This document shows, one piece after another, positions 51,510-62,128 of a stretch of DNA of 64,000 nt. Under the pieces are notes generated by a model. That model saw only the letters and a program-made list of their open reading frames with translations. It made no database searches and was not told the origin of the DNA. This stretch comes from Stenopsyche tienmushanensis. Taxonomy: Eukaryota > Arthropoda > Insecta > Trichoptera > Stenopsychidae. A program made the translations under genes and the position numbers. The stretch is taken from NCBI GenBank assembly GCA_008973525.1, contig WACJ01000325.1, positions 186,001 through 250,000 of the forward strand, in the 5' to 3' direction. Within the stretch, counting starts at the first letter, position 1; each line of letters starts with the position of its first letter.

Positions 51510-52382
51510 CTACAAAAATTCAACAAATTAAATTGAGAGCTTTTTAATAAAAAATACATGACAGAATTTAAAATTAGCAATCAGCACATCTGAATAAAAA
51601 CACCGTTTATACCATTATTCCATCTCCTACGTTTTGATTTTCTTACATCTGGAAATTATTACATCGTTAGCAATAAATAATATTTAGAGGAACCAAAGGA
51701 CAGATTCAATCTGCGTTGATGCTGTTTAGCTGAGTTTAGCCTTTTAGATGCTACGATATATTTTAAAATACTGGCAATGGATGCTAACTATTTTGGAAAA
51801 AAAAATATTAAACACTCCATCGCATACAACAAAAGTTTGATTGCTCTTTCTCTACAAACATACTGAGTGATACCTTGGCGCGTAGAAAATATTAATATTC
51901 GAGCATTATTATATTAACAACTATCGTTTTTAGTATTTAAAATATTTTTTGCTACCAAACTTTTTGGAGACTGCAATATTTTATCAATTGATAAAATATA
52001 AATGTATGGTTTATTATAAAAAAAGAAATATTGATATTAAGGACTAGTTTTAGTCTAGAAACTATGCTAGTCCATTATATTGTATTGCAAAGGTTTGGAT
52101 ATAAATACAATTAGTGAGGAAATATTCATTGCCTCAACAAATTTTAAATAGTTAAATAACTTACTTAAATAAACGTTTGGTTTTTTTTTTAAACTCTGAA
52201 ATAGTTTATTCTAAAACTAATGAAATCATGTATGACTACCTATTAATGACTGGTTTATAATTAAAATCATCATAATCTTATCCAAATTTGATTATATTTG
52301 AAAAGTAATGAGAAACCACCACATAAGTCTCGTGTAGAAATTGCGTGAAGTTCAATAATATTATAATTACTTAATGCAGATA
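51510..52382. other. upstream of lipocalin 2; no confirmed exon
   Basis: A 5' untranslated exon of lipocalin 2 must lie upstream, since an acceptor precedes its ATG. A donor-like AAGTAAGTT occurs on the minus strand near 52160, but I cannot confirm it. Confidence 0.35.
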
Positions 52383-53664
52383 AAGTGTACTCTTGATTAT
52401 CCGGATGCGAATTATCCGTGCCTCTTTTTTCTTATATGATTATGAGACGTACACAAAAAAATAAACATAATACTAAAAAACTAAAAAAATGTTGTGATAC
52501 TCGGATAATGAGGCAACTCCCGAGCCACAATATTTTAAGAGAACTGAAATAAAAACTCTTACTGTCGATTATTTTAGCCAGGAAAAGGCATGGAGAGACG
52601 GGAAGATTTTTGAAGATTATTTTAAAGAAAAAATAGGTTTTAGAGATGAAAGGTTTTTTTTTTAAATGATGGATGGATGTGGACGAGTGAGGGGTTCTCT
52701 TTTTAGATAACGTCTTCATTAATCATGAGAGACAGATCTGGCCACGGGAAGCACGTCTTCCCGCAGCCAAGGCTATCCGATGACCCTTACGACTCCTGTC
52801 ACTACCGAACCGATAACAGTGCACGCGCAAGAAGAAATCGCTATCGTTATTGCAGACGCAATGTGTCCACAGCGCCACAGAAGATGTTAAATTGAAAGAA
52901 TACATCTGAAAAGAGACGGAAGATGTTGCTGTTAATCTGGCGAATTAAATCTACACAGATTAACAGTGCCATTGCATGGGAATGATATTTCGCCCATGCA
53001 ATAAAACGTCTTTATCGTCACAGTCTACTGAAAATTCTTGCTCAGGAAGATGACAACTTGATCACTTTCTGGAAAAAAACATATTTACTGCATTCTAAAG
53101 AGAATAAAGCAAGCAATATATCTGAAATATGTGGGTTATTAGAACATTTAACATGTTTTGAAAATATGTCTAGGGAAAACATCGAGGAGTGGCTCGATTA
53201 TGATTTAAATGATCCAGATTTTGAATGCACGGACGATACAAATATGGTTTCTTTGGTTTTTCAATAGGAAGAAAATGAGAGTGACATTACAAGTGAAGAA
53301 GATACCAGTGATTATATTAGTCATAAAACGGCGTTGAATTATGTTGAAACATTACTAGATTGCGCTGCACAAAGATTATTTTATGTAATGATATAAAAGC
53401 TTTCAGAAAATCGAGGTTATATGTACTAGAAATTTGTTTAAAAAATCATAAAAATAAACAAAAATTACAGTTAAATATATTCATAATTATTATATTGTGC
53501 TAACGTTTAGTATTAACTATTGATGGTTACTTATATGCTTAAGCGTTTTTATTATTAAATAATGAGTATTGAAATTATTAAACAAAAATTTGCATTGTAA
53601 ATATGATATTACATTCGAAACCAAGTTGAAATTTGACGATTTGAATTATTCGAATGTACACGTT
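52383..53664 (+). mobile_element. Tigger/pogo element, decayed
   Basis: The left end GTGTACTCTTGATTATCCGG (52385-52404) plus a subterminal GGATGCGAATTATCCGTGCC matches the inverted end of the 13.2-kb element. The right end near 53640-53664 is eroded (AATTATTCGAATGTACAC). TA precedes the left end. The element is about 1.28 kb. A GC-rich block at 52735-52920 inside it does not resemble Tigger sequence and may be a separate insertion. Confidence 0.82.
52960..53400 (+). pseudogene. Tigger transposase C-terminal half, broken
   Basis: Plus-strand pieces read IKRLYRHSLLKILAQEDD and then LITFWKKTYLL. An open stretch at 53058-53267 contains ENIEEWLDYDLNDPDFECTDD. After a stop comes an acidic segment and ALNYVETLL. 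The order matches the end of Tigger transposases: the YR-x-LL helix, the EEWL linker, the acidic tail and a final A-L-x-Y-(V/L)-E helix. The DDE core is missing. Confidence 0.82.
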
Positions 53665-54180
53665 TAAAACCTATTTTGTTGCAGAAAATCAAAAACTAAT
53701 TGTAATTTAAGATTCTCTATATACAAGAAATGTCAAGAAATTTCAAAATGAAACCCAATTTCTTAATATAAAGTACATTTTTTACCAAGAAAATGAGCAG
53801 TAGATTTCAACTCAATAAGATACAGGTACAACAAAACTACGTACATCAATGAAATCATTATTTTAATCACATTTTAAATATTCAGTATTACTCACCTCTT
53901 GTCGATGTCAAACTATTTTGTAATTGAATTTATCTTAGCTAAGATATTTATCGGAAAACACGAGTGTTGTTGACAAGGTAAATTCAAATACTTTGTGCGG
54001 AATAGCTGCTTTTTAAAGTAGTCATAGTCAATGTTCATCTTTTTTATATTATTCATAAAAATGAATGATAAAAAGTGGCAATAGATAAAAAGAGAAATAT
54101 GTAAATATAATGCTTCTATAAATATGACTTGTAATTTTTTGTTTTTTAATGATTTTCATATGCAAGTAAAAGTAACTGAT
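53665..54180. other. gene-free
   Basis: Nothing recognised. No fourth exon for the orphan lipocalin exon was found here. Confidence 0.4.
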
Positions 54181-54185
54181 CATGA

Positions 54186-54420
54186 ATTTCCACTTCACAT
54201 CGGTGTCCCCCAAGGTAGCGTACTTGGTCCAGTTCTATAACTGCTGTACTTAGCCAAACTCCCAGTAACTACCACCTTCGCCCAAAACACGGCCCTTCAT
54301 TCCTCAGATAACGACCCCGCAGCAGCCTCTCAACTACTCCAGCATGACTTCAACAATATTTTTAAAAAATGGCACACGAAGTGGCGTATGAATACTAACT
54401 AAATCAAATATATGCATATC
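54186..54420 (+). pseudogene. jockey-like reverse transcriptase fragment
   Basis: Reads HIGVPQGSVLGPVL, the conserved GVPQGSVLGP block, then a stop, KLPVTTTFAQNTALHSS and FKKWHTKWRMNTN. The FADD catalytic box has become FAQN, so both active-site aspartates are lost. Only about 75 codons of the polymerase remain. Confidence 0.9.
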
Positions 54421-54956
54421 ACATCACCAATAGAAGAAAGAGATGTCCTTCAGAATCTAACCATACATCACTTCACTCTAATATAAAGGAAATGAAATCA
54501 AAACAGCGTTTAAGCGTGGATAAAATTAAGATTCCTATTCGGGAAAGTAAAAGTGAAGAGATTGAGGAATCTTCATATACGCGTACACGATATAAATCAC
54601 ATAAATTTGGCACGCAAAATTTGAGAAAATCAAGTCTAGAGTACTTTTTCAAATAAGGAGCAAATCGCTTGAAAGCAGGATACAGCCTCTTCAGATCTTT
54701 TACAGTATTTTGGATTTGTCAGACTGTTATTTTTTCATTTCGGTTTTCGATCAGTTCCAAACTTTCATGTTGGTTCGATTGCGGCTTTTGTTCTGGCTAA
54801 AATAACGGTTTTCCGGTTTTTGGTTCTGCTACGGATAATTTATTTTGTTTGTGTTTCTATTTGTACACTGAACTTATTTTGTAAGATTATTTGAATGTAA
54901 ATAGTTTTATTATTGCAAAATTTTTTTAAAGCAAAATGGAATAAAAATGAACTCAC
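54421..54956. other. gene-free, between RT scrap and lipocalin exon
   Basis: This is where the fourth exon of a lipocalin would be expected. No frame with the conserved tryptophan start or NCP ending is present on the minus strand. Confidence 0.4.
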
Positions 54957-55138
54957 AGAAATTATTTGATAGATTATCAAAGTAGCAGGTAGCCATAAAG
55001 GCATAATTTTCATAGTCGGTGATGATTTGCATAGTTAAGCCGATTGTAAACTGCAATAGAAATGCTAAACTAATTTCTCCACTGTCTCTTCCGTATACAA
55101 AAAATCCTGTTCCATATTGTATGAATTTTTCGTTTGTT
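54957..55138 (-). pseudogene. orphan lipocalin exon 3 (lipocalin 3)
   Basis: A 182-nt exon-like block with acceptor TTTTCAG at its start and donor CT|GTGAGT at its end. It is in the same phase pair (2 in, 1 out) as exon 3 of the two complete lipocalin genes and only 3 nt shorter. The translation has no stop and contains IITDYENYAFMATCYF, the lipocalin D-Y-x-x-Y-x-x-x-x-C strand motif. No matching exon 1, 2 or 4 was found within several kb. A retroelement scrap and unrelated sequence occupy the expected places. It may be a partial duplicate or a gene broken by insertions, though distant exons cannot be excluded. Confidence 0.75.
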
Positions 55139-57189
55139 CTGAAAACGTTCAATTACAATTTACATGTTTTCATTTTTAGCACGCAAAATCAGAATATGGA
55201 GAATGAATATCAAAATATGTCCTAAATATGAACAAAGCATTTTAAAGAATAATAGTAAATAGAAAAACGATATAAACTTTGAGTATTTAAATGATTATAG
55301 TATTGGTATAATGATTGCAATGAGTTCAAGATAATTTGATTTACATTGGAACATTACCATATATGTATATCAGTGCTGCAAGATGATGCACGGTATACCG
55401 TGATTGAAATTAGGAAAATATGATAATATCTGCTGTTAATATACTGGTTGCAATTTGCTGCTTTTTTAAAAGAAGGGATAGAATGAGATTGGAAATTGAG
55501 CTATTTTTTTCTTAAAGAAAGGCAGTTGAATAGACAAGAGATTTCAGCCAACAAAACTAGTGTGCAACTGATTGAAATAGCTGACAATGCCCTATTATAC
55601 TATGTTAATATTGCTGAAATGGAAGCTTTTTTATTTTACCAACCACTTTACAACTGGGTGGACTCTTATTTTAACGAAGAAGATTTGTCTTGGAATTAAT
55701 ATCACAGAATCTATACTGGATGGTACGATATCAATATCTGCAAAAGTAAATGAAGTTAATACGCAGTTAAAACTATTTCGTTGCCTTTTCTATAGAAAAG
55801 AATAGAGTGACTTCCATTTGGGCAATGGACTTGCTTCTGCAAGACAAAAAATATCAAGATAGCAAAGGTTAAAAATATAATAATTGAGTACCTGTAGAAA
55901 CTAAATCTTGAGTTCGATTACTAAATTCCATTCAAGAAGATATGGCTTAACACCATTGGATTAACACAAGATATGCCTGATTTATTTACATATATTATTA
56001 GCCTCCTTAAAGACCTCATTTTGCTCGTGATGCTGCACTTTTTTCTATGAAAACTACGATTAGGAAACTACTAATAACCAGAAAGATATTGCATTTCAGA
56101 TACAGTTTGAAGAGTTTTCAGTAAGGCCAAGAATACGCTAATCTAATGATGCATGTTTATTCACAGTTAGAATTATGACTGCAATTCATAATTTTGTCAA
56201 AAAAAAACTTTTATGTGCCGTGGAAGATAAAAGGTTGCGGAGCTCTTATGTAGATGATGATGAACTCTTGTGTTAGGCCCTAATGAAGAATATGACTATA
56301 ATGCATGTATAAACTTACATTAAATCTATTCTAATCTTCTTTACAAGATTAGCGAATCCGAGATCCGAAAAGATTAAAAATTCCATTAAAAATAATACAG
56401 AAAACTTCATAATTTTGATATGATATATCACGCTGTTAGTGAATTAAAGCATACATTATTAATAGATTGATTTTTTTTAAAAAGATATAACTACAAAATT
56501 TTCTTGTCTATGTCTTCCAAAATATCACAATACGACTATTATGGTTGTTCAAAGATATAATATTTTCATATAAATAAACATTAGACAGGGAAATTTTTTT
56601 CTACATTTCTGAATGGACTTTGTTTTTTCCACATGATGCATGGAATTTGTTCCGTTAGTTTTTGCTTCTAGGAAAAGCTAGAAATTTACGCATTAAATTA
56701 ATGTAAATGGACAAATCAAGAATTCATCATTATTTAAAATATCTTCATTATTGCAAATCAATCGTAGCCCTTCCCAACTGTAATAATCTTCTCGGGAATA
56801 TTACGAGAAAATTTCGGGAAAAGGAGTGATAATATTTGACTAATGGCTCACTCCAGAACAGTTCACCGGCCAAGGTTAAAACGAAAATCGCAAGCAATAA
56901 GGGTGATGCGAATTTATTTCTGCGTAATATGTACACAAACACGATTTCCTCGCATCTGTTAAATATTCAGCTTTGATGTTAAAACCGCTTCGATCTATTA
57001 TGATTAAATCGTTTCAATTGTTATCATAATTTTCTAATGACATCAATATATTCCTTAAGATTTTGGCTCACGTCATTCTTTCGAATCAAACGACAGTCAG
57101 TGGAGAGTTAGCCTTAGTTCAAAGCAGTAGTCTTAGTTTAGCTTAAGTTTGTTAGAGTTAAGTCGTCGTGCTAATTCTTTGTTTTACGT
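55139..57189. other. unassigned, partly protein-like
   Basis: The block 55440-56290 (plus strand) has short protein-like pieces such as the 67-codon frame at 55496-55699 and VEDKRLRSSYVDDDELL near 56220-56270, with many stops. It is probably a decayed transposon, but I cannot name the family. The rest shows nothing. Confidence 0.35.
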
Positions 57190-57432
57190 TTTAATTTTAA
57201 GTTGAACAAAAGGAGGGGAATGCTAACGAAAGGAGTGGGCTTCACCCATAGCCTTGGCCGCCAAGGTCTCTTGCTCGCCAAGGTCTTCCAATCTGACACC
57301 ACTAGATTTTTTTGTCTGGGGACACGCCCTATTCCGTGGCTCACACAGTTTCCTGAACTGACACCACTGGATTTCTTTGTCTAGGAACGTGTCAAAATTG
57401 TATCGGTCCATGTGCCAAATATTCTGTACATT
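57190..57432 (+). repeat. mariner/fold-back MITE relic F
   Basis: It starts with a mariner scrap (NKRRGMLTKGVGF, as in the 49-kb transposase) and continues with ELTPLDFFV, the scrap also found in MITE copy C. It ends with the MITE terminus TCGGTCCATGTGCC...CTGTACA. This links the fold-back MITE ends with mariner coding sequence. Confidence 0.65.
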
Positions 57433-58493
57433 GATCTAATATCGTGTTCCGTTCTTATCGTTATTGGAAACCTATTTTATATAATATCTACAATAAAATC
57501 TAATCGAATTAATCCATATTTTTCGCAGATAATCCATTTTATATAAAATCATAGGAAATTAATTAAGAGCGCTTTTATTCACATTATCAAGCATCTTCGT
57601 AGTAGTAGCGTTGCATTATTGTTAATAAGATTATGAAGATACACTTCTCAGATTCCTTTTCTCGGTTAATTAAGTAAGAAGTCAAGCATAGACTGAATCT
57701 CCTGGGCTTTATCTCATCTTGCTTAAATTATACTAGCGTGTTAAGTGACTATGGATATTTAATTTTAAAATGCATCAAACAGATAATACATTTTAGATGG
57801 ATTCAAATAAAATTCACATTAGTGAAATATCAGATATTCTTCCTATTATAACTCTGAATCTGTCGTCTTGTTTCCATTTATTATTATGTCGAGCTATTTT
57901 CATGCATAAATCGATATTTCACTTTTAAATCAATAAAATGCCCCATCAAAAAAATTAAATGAAAATACCTAAAAATTACAAAGACAAAGAAAAGGGAGAA
58001 ATCAAAAATTTCATCCCAATATTTGACAATTTTAACAAACAGCATCACATAAAGTATTTTTTATAATTACTGAATATTATGTAGAACATCATACATTGCT
58101 TTTACATCAATTTATGGCATTTAAGTCTTCAAATATCACGGTCTTTATCCATATTTTATCGCTTCGGCACATACACTATACACTGTTACAGTTTTAAGCT
58201 TTTAGAGACGTTTTGATGATAATCGTCAATTATATTCAATGTACGCAATATAATAACTGATGTGGTTTGGTGCTAATTCTTTGAATAAGTTCATTATCTA
58301 TTTTGGTTTTACTGTATTTAAATGATGGAAAGCCCTCATTGTTTCAATCATAACATGGCAGAAATAAAACAAATCATTCCATTTCATACAATTATCTACT
58401 TTTGCTGACCTATACCATGATCTTTTTTAATATTATAAATGGGCCTAAATTTAAGCAACGATATACTATGAATCTAATATTTTTTTATTGAAT
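57433..58493. other. gene-free, downstream of lipocalin 1
   Basis: AT-rich; nothing recognised. Confidence 0.45.
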
Positions 58494-58499
58494 GGTTCA
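58494..58499 (-). promoter_or_regulatory. polyadenylation signal, lipocalin 1
   Basis: AATAAA on the minus strand, about 56 nt past the TAA stop. This spacing is nearly the same as in lipocalin 2. Confidence 0.65.
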
Positions 58500-58554
58500 T
58501 TTTGGATTCGTTATTCGATTACAAGGGCTTGGTGTACATTTCCATTTGTAAAAT

Positions 58555-60350
58555 TTAATGGCCTGCTGGACAATTTGTCTGGTCTGTCTTCATCAAGATG
58601 GTTTTGTCGAGGTTGTTCTTTGTAAAGGCGCCATATGCGAGGCTCATGACGGTTGCACTTGGAATCCTTTCTCTGGTCCAAATCCAAGCGAATTCTAGAA
58701 AAATATCATTTTTTCATTGATTCAATCCAATTATAACAAATTATAGTAGAGCTTGTCATGTTTGTTTATTGCTTACTTGTGTGGAATAGGCCAAGATCGA
58801 TGCAGGAATATGTGACGGCATAGCTCGTGTGGTCTGTCTCTAGGATGGAATATGGGATTGGTAATGGAATTTGATTAGATGGGAATGCCATAATCTGATT
58901 TCCTGTAGTTTTTGGACCTGTAGCAATTGATACGCCCATCTGGCTTGTAGAAACTGACGTCCTGTTTTTTTTTCAAAAAATGTTATTAAAATCGGTCTTG
59001 AAACTTTAAATAGTACGAATCGATTGTAATGTACTCACAGGAGATCAGCCTGGGATTGAGTGACTATATAAGCAACTCCAAAAAGATCCCAATAGTCTGT
59101 CTTGATGCATTTTCCCATTTCTTGGACGGAAAAGTATTTTTCTTGTTGGTACCATTTGCCACTGAACTATTATTATAACAAAATACTTAAGGCGTCTTCT
59201 CACTTTACAAATTTAAAAAAATCGATTTTTATTTTATTTTAAATTTTGAAAGTACATATCTTCAAAAATGTTATATCAAAATTTCATAAAGATCGGACTA
59301 GTTTAACTACATTTTTGGGCGACCGTTAGGTGACTACCTGAGAGCACCCGGCTGCATATGTATTGTTCAGACTCATGGTGCAAGTACAAGAAAGTGGTGA
59401 AAAACAATTAGATAGAAACTTTTAAATATCCTCTTGCTCTAGCTGAGGATGTTCACGAGGTTTTGAAACCGATTTATGACGATCTTTGGAGGAAATACCC
59501 AAAATAACAACGAGTGTTTCAACAGCTGTGTCTGGGCAATTTTTCTGCAACCAAAACTTTAAGCGCGTTTATCTCAAAACAAGGTTTTTCGGTGGCTTGT
59601 TGATGAAATTTCGGAAACTATCCGGCCGATTGTCATGAAATTTGAATGACATATTCTTCATAGTTATGGCTATAGCGCATATCATCAGATTTTTGAAATT
59701 ATGATTTTAAGTAATTTTTTTTACAAAAAACTCCAAAAAAAAAACGCGTTTTTTTTTACTTTTTCAAAAAACGGGCGCCATTTTGTTATTTTCGCGAATA
59801 TCAAAAATCTGATGATATGCGCTATAGCCACTGATATACTGAATCTAAAACTGTTTTATTTTTTTGTTTAAAATGACCCATCTTGGAGATACCATCAACA
59901 AGCCACGAACATAACATTTCTACACGGGTTTTTCGATGCTACTGTTTTATTATAATAATTGTTTAAAAAAAGAAAAATATTTTTTTTTTCATTTTCTTGA
60001 AAGATGTGTTTATTACATAAGATCCATTTTATCTCATAATTTTTAGCGAAAATCCTCGAAAAAAAATCGTGAAAATAGTCTATTTTTGAGGCGCCTAAAG
60101 TGAGAAGACGCCTTAATATATTTTTAATGCGAAGTTTTAAATTAAGATCATTTATGGATGTAACAACAAGATATTGTTTTTATTTTCTACTTATATTGGA
60201 TTACTGTAATAATAATATAGACTAAAGTCAACTTGCCTTTGCAGGATCCAAATCTGTTTTTACTGTTACGGTCGGACATGGACCAATGCCAGGTATTTGA
60301 GCTTGGGCAATTGCCACGAGAGAAACCAAAAGGATGATAAGATTGTTCAT
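58555..60350 (-). CDS. apolipoprotein-D-like lipocalin (lipocalin 1), complete
   Basis: Four coding exons: 60350-60237, 59166-59039, 58961-58777 and 58694-58555 (stop TAA), 188 aa. Exon 1 encodes a clean signal peptide (MNNLIILLVSLVAIAQAQ) and then PGIGPCPTVTVKTDLDPAK. Exon 2 begins FSGKWYQQEKYF (lipocalin G-x-W-Y). Exon 3 has YSILETDHTSYAVTYSC. Exon 4 has FAWIWTRE and ends TNCPAGH. There are four cysteines after the signal, as in insect lipocalins with two disulfides. The product is a secreted carrier of small hydrophobic ligands by family; the specific ligand is unknown. Intron 1 (60236-59167, 1070 nt) has a GC donor (AAG|GCAAGT) and contains the 930-bp TTAA element; without it the intron would be about 144 nt. 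Introns 2 and 3 are 77 and 82 nt, GT-AG. Phases 0-2-1 match lipocalin 2. The GC-AG junction is inferred from frame and motif continuity. Confidence 0.92.
59187..60116 (+). mobile_element. TTAA-flanked element T2, in lipocalin 1 intron 1
   Basis: The ends TTAAGGCGTCTTCTCACTTTA and TAAAGTGAGAAGACGCCTTAA are perfectly complementary, with TTAA on both sides. It is 930 bp and matches the nested element at 31561-32482 along its whole length, with only scattered substitutions and small indels. It carries the same transposase scrap. It is inserted antisense to the gene. The unique sequence between it and exon 2 is only 20 nt past the TTAA (24 nt counting the TTAA). Confidence 0.9.
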
Positions 60351-60354
60351 TTTG

Positions 60355-60843
60355 CTAAAAAAAAAGAAATAAACCTCCTCATTAAGCCTTTCGACAATAT
60401 GTATGACTATGTTGTTGATAAAATTGTCAATAGTGTACGTAAATTTATGCATCATTTTATTCTTGTATTATTGAAATGATGCAAATTTTTATTTAAAGAA
60501 AAACACACAAAAAACAAAATTATTCAGATTTATTTTTAATGCAAATTATAAACTGGAAAAATAATTAAAAAATATAAATGTATTTAATTATTATCCATTT
60601 TCAATTCGGCAATACTAATAGGTGATAATCCACATATTATCATCATGTATTATCAACCCCTATGCACACTTATAATTTCAATCTCATGAAATATGCAGTA
60701 TTTTAAACATTTCATATTAAGTGTCAATTCTCGATATCTAATCACGATTTTTCCCATACAAAATAATTACAATTGGCACAATTTAATAAAGATTTAGAAT
60801 TTAGCAATATTAGTAAAAAAACATGCAATTTAAGAACACTTAC
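60355..60843 (-). other. 5' UTR intron of lipocalin 1
   Basis: The donor CATCAAG|GTAAGT ends the untranslated exon at 60844. The acceptor TTTTTTTTTAG ends at 60355, four bases before the ATG. The same acceptor-to-ATG spacing occurs in lipocalin 2. Confidence 0.7.
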
Positions 60844-60893
60844 CTTGATGACTTTGAATTTTAGCCTTCGCGCGTCAGTGGAAGAATAGAGAA
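60844..60893 (-). other. 5' untranslated exon of lipocalin 1
   Basis: About 50 nt between the presumed transcription start (27-30 nt past the TATA-like box) and the strong donor. The start position is an estimate. Confidence 0.6.
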
Positions 60894-60920
60894 TTAATTT
60901 CTTTAACCGTCAAAGATATG

Positions 60921-60936
60921 CTTATATTGTTATCAG
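60921..60936 (-). promoter_or_regulatory. TATA-like box with adjacent GATA site, lipocalin 1
   Basis: On the minus strand, TGATAAC (60930-60936) is followed immediately by ATATAAG (60921-60927). The spacing to the untranslated exon suits a core promoter. A GATA site next to the core promoter is common in genes active in insect gut or fat body; that expression site is inference. Confidence 0.5.
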
Positions 60937-61489
60937 TTTTTTCTTATTGTACAAAAAATTACAAGGACCGAATTGGGTAAAATATTTTGCATCAAATTTA
61001 TTGTAAAATGCTACATCAAAAATGTTGGTGTAATGATTTAGATCTTATACTTATTATTACAAAGGTCGGGTATCGAAACTATATTGTGAGGAAGAAAATT
61101 ACTTTAGCAATACGTTTAGGAGATCAGAAATAATAATATTTTGACAAAATGTCTCAATCCAAGTTTACCTTGATTTCCTGTACCTGAAAAAGAAAATACT
61201 GATAAATAAAGTTGCACATGTTCGCTTTAAAGTAACTAAATTGCAGGAATAAATAAACGTCATTTAAAAATAATCATAGTTAATCCTATCTAAAACTTAT
61301 GCATGTGGAAGACAATGAAGAACTATAAAAATCCTTAGGTTGTTGCACTTTCAAGTTGGGTTTTATGCTCTTTCGGTCACTATACTTATCAAGAATAAAT
61401 TGTAATTTTTAAAATTCAAATTTAACAACCAAATTTACAATAGATCAATTTTCATCGAGAGGAGATTAATATTCGAAATTTAATGCTAT
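60937..61489. other. upstream of lipocalin 1
   Basis: No gene recognised. On the minus strand a 15-nt block near 61168-61182 is bounded by acceptor- and donor-like motifs (TTTTTCAG and GTAAAC) and could be an alternative untranslated exon. This is weak. Confidence 0.3.
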
Positions 61490-62115
61490 ATCATTTTCTC
61501 AAAAAAGATGCTGCAACGGGGGCCACTAAAAATATTTGCGATGTACTAAGTGATATTTTAAGTATTCGCAAATGTCAAAATTAACTAAATAAGCTTAATT
61601 AACTATCGAAAAAATATCGGCCAATCTCGAATAGTCTGGTCGATTATTCAAAGAAATCTGAAAAAAATCGGGAATATGTGGAGATAAGGAAGATGGGGGC
61701 CGCAAGAGCTGAGCAAAGAGAACCTGGAGGATCATATTAAGGCATGCGAATAACTTCTAAAAATGGAATACGAAACGCCTTTTTAAGCAACTGTAGATGA
61801 GAAATGAGTTCTTCACTCTAATTATGGATGAAAATATCAATGGCTACCAAAGGGTCAGGTAACAAAACCGACCACTAAACCTGACCTAACAATAAAATTT
61901 ATTCTCCAGACATTGCTCCGTCTGATTTCTATATTTTTAGATTTATGCAGCATTTGAATGAGAAAAATTAAAAAAACAAACGATGAAGTCAAAAATGGAC
62001 TTTGGTCCGTAATGTTTTATGATAGAGATATGAAAATGGTACCGCGTAGATGGAGAGAGGTTATATCTAACGATGAAAATTACATTTTGTAACAATATGT
62101 AAAAAGTATGTGCAT
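61490..62115 (+). pseudogene. mariner transposase relic, third family
   Basis: Plus-strand pieces in order are ELSKENLEDHIKACE, WLPKGQVTKPTTKPDLT (the strand near the first catalytic block), FSRHCSV/DIAPSDFYIF (the C-terminal catalytic block, about 61905-61940), and DGERLYLT/RWREVISNDENYIL near the end. Stops and frame shifts are frequent, and the segment with HDNARPH is deleted. The terminal repeats were not identified. It directly precedes the piggyBac-like relic. Confidence 0.8.
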
Positions 62116-62128
62116 TCAAATTTTTCAT

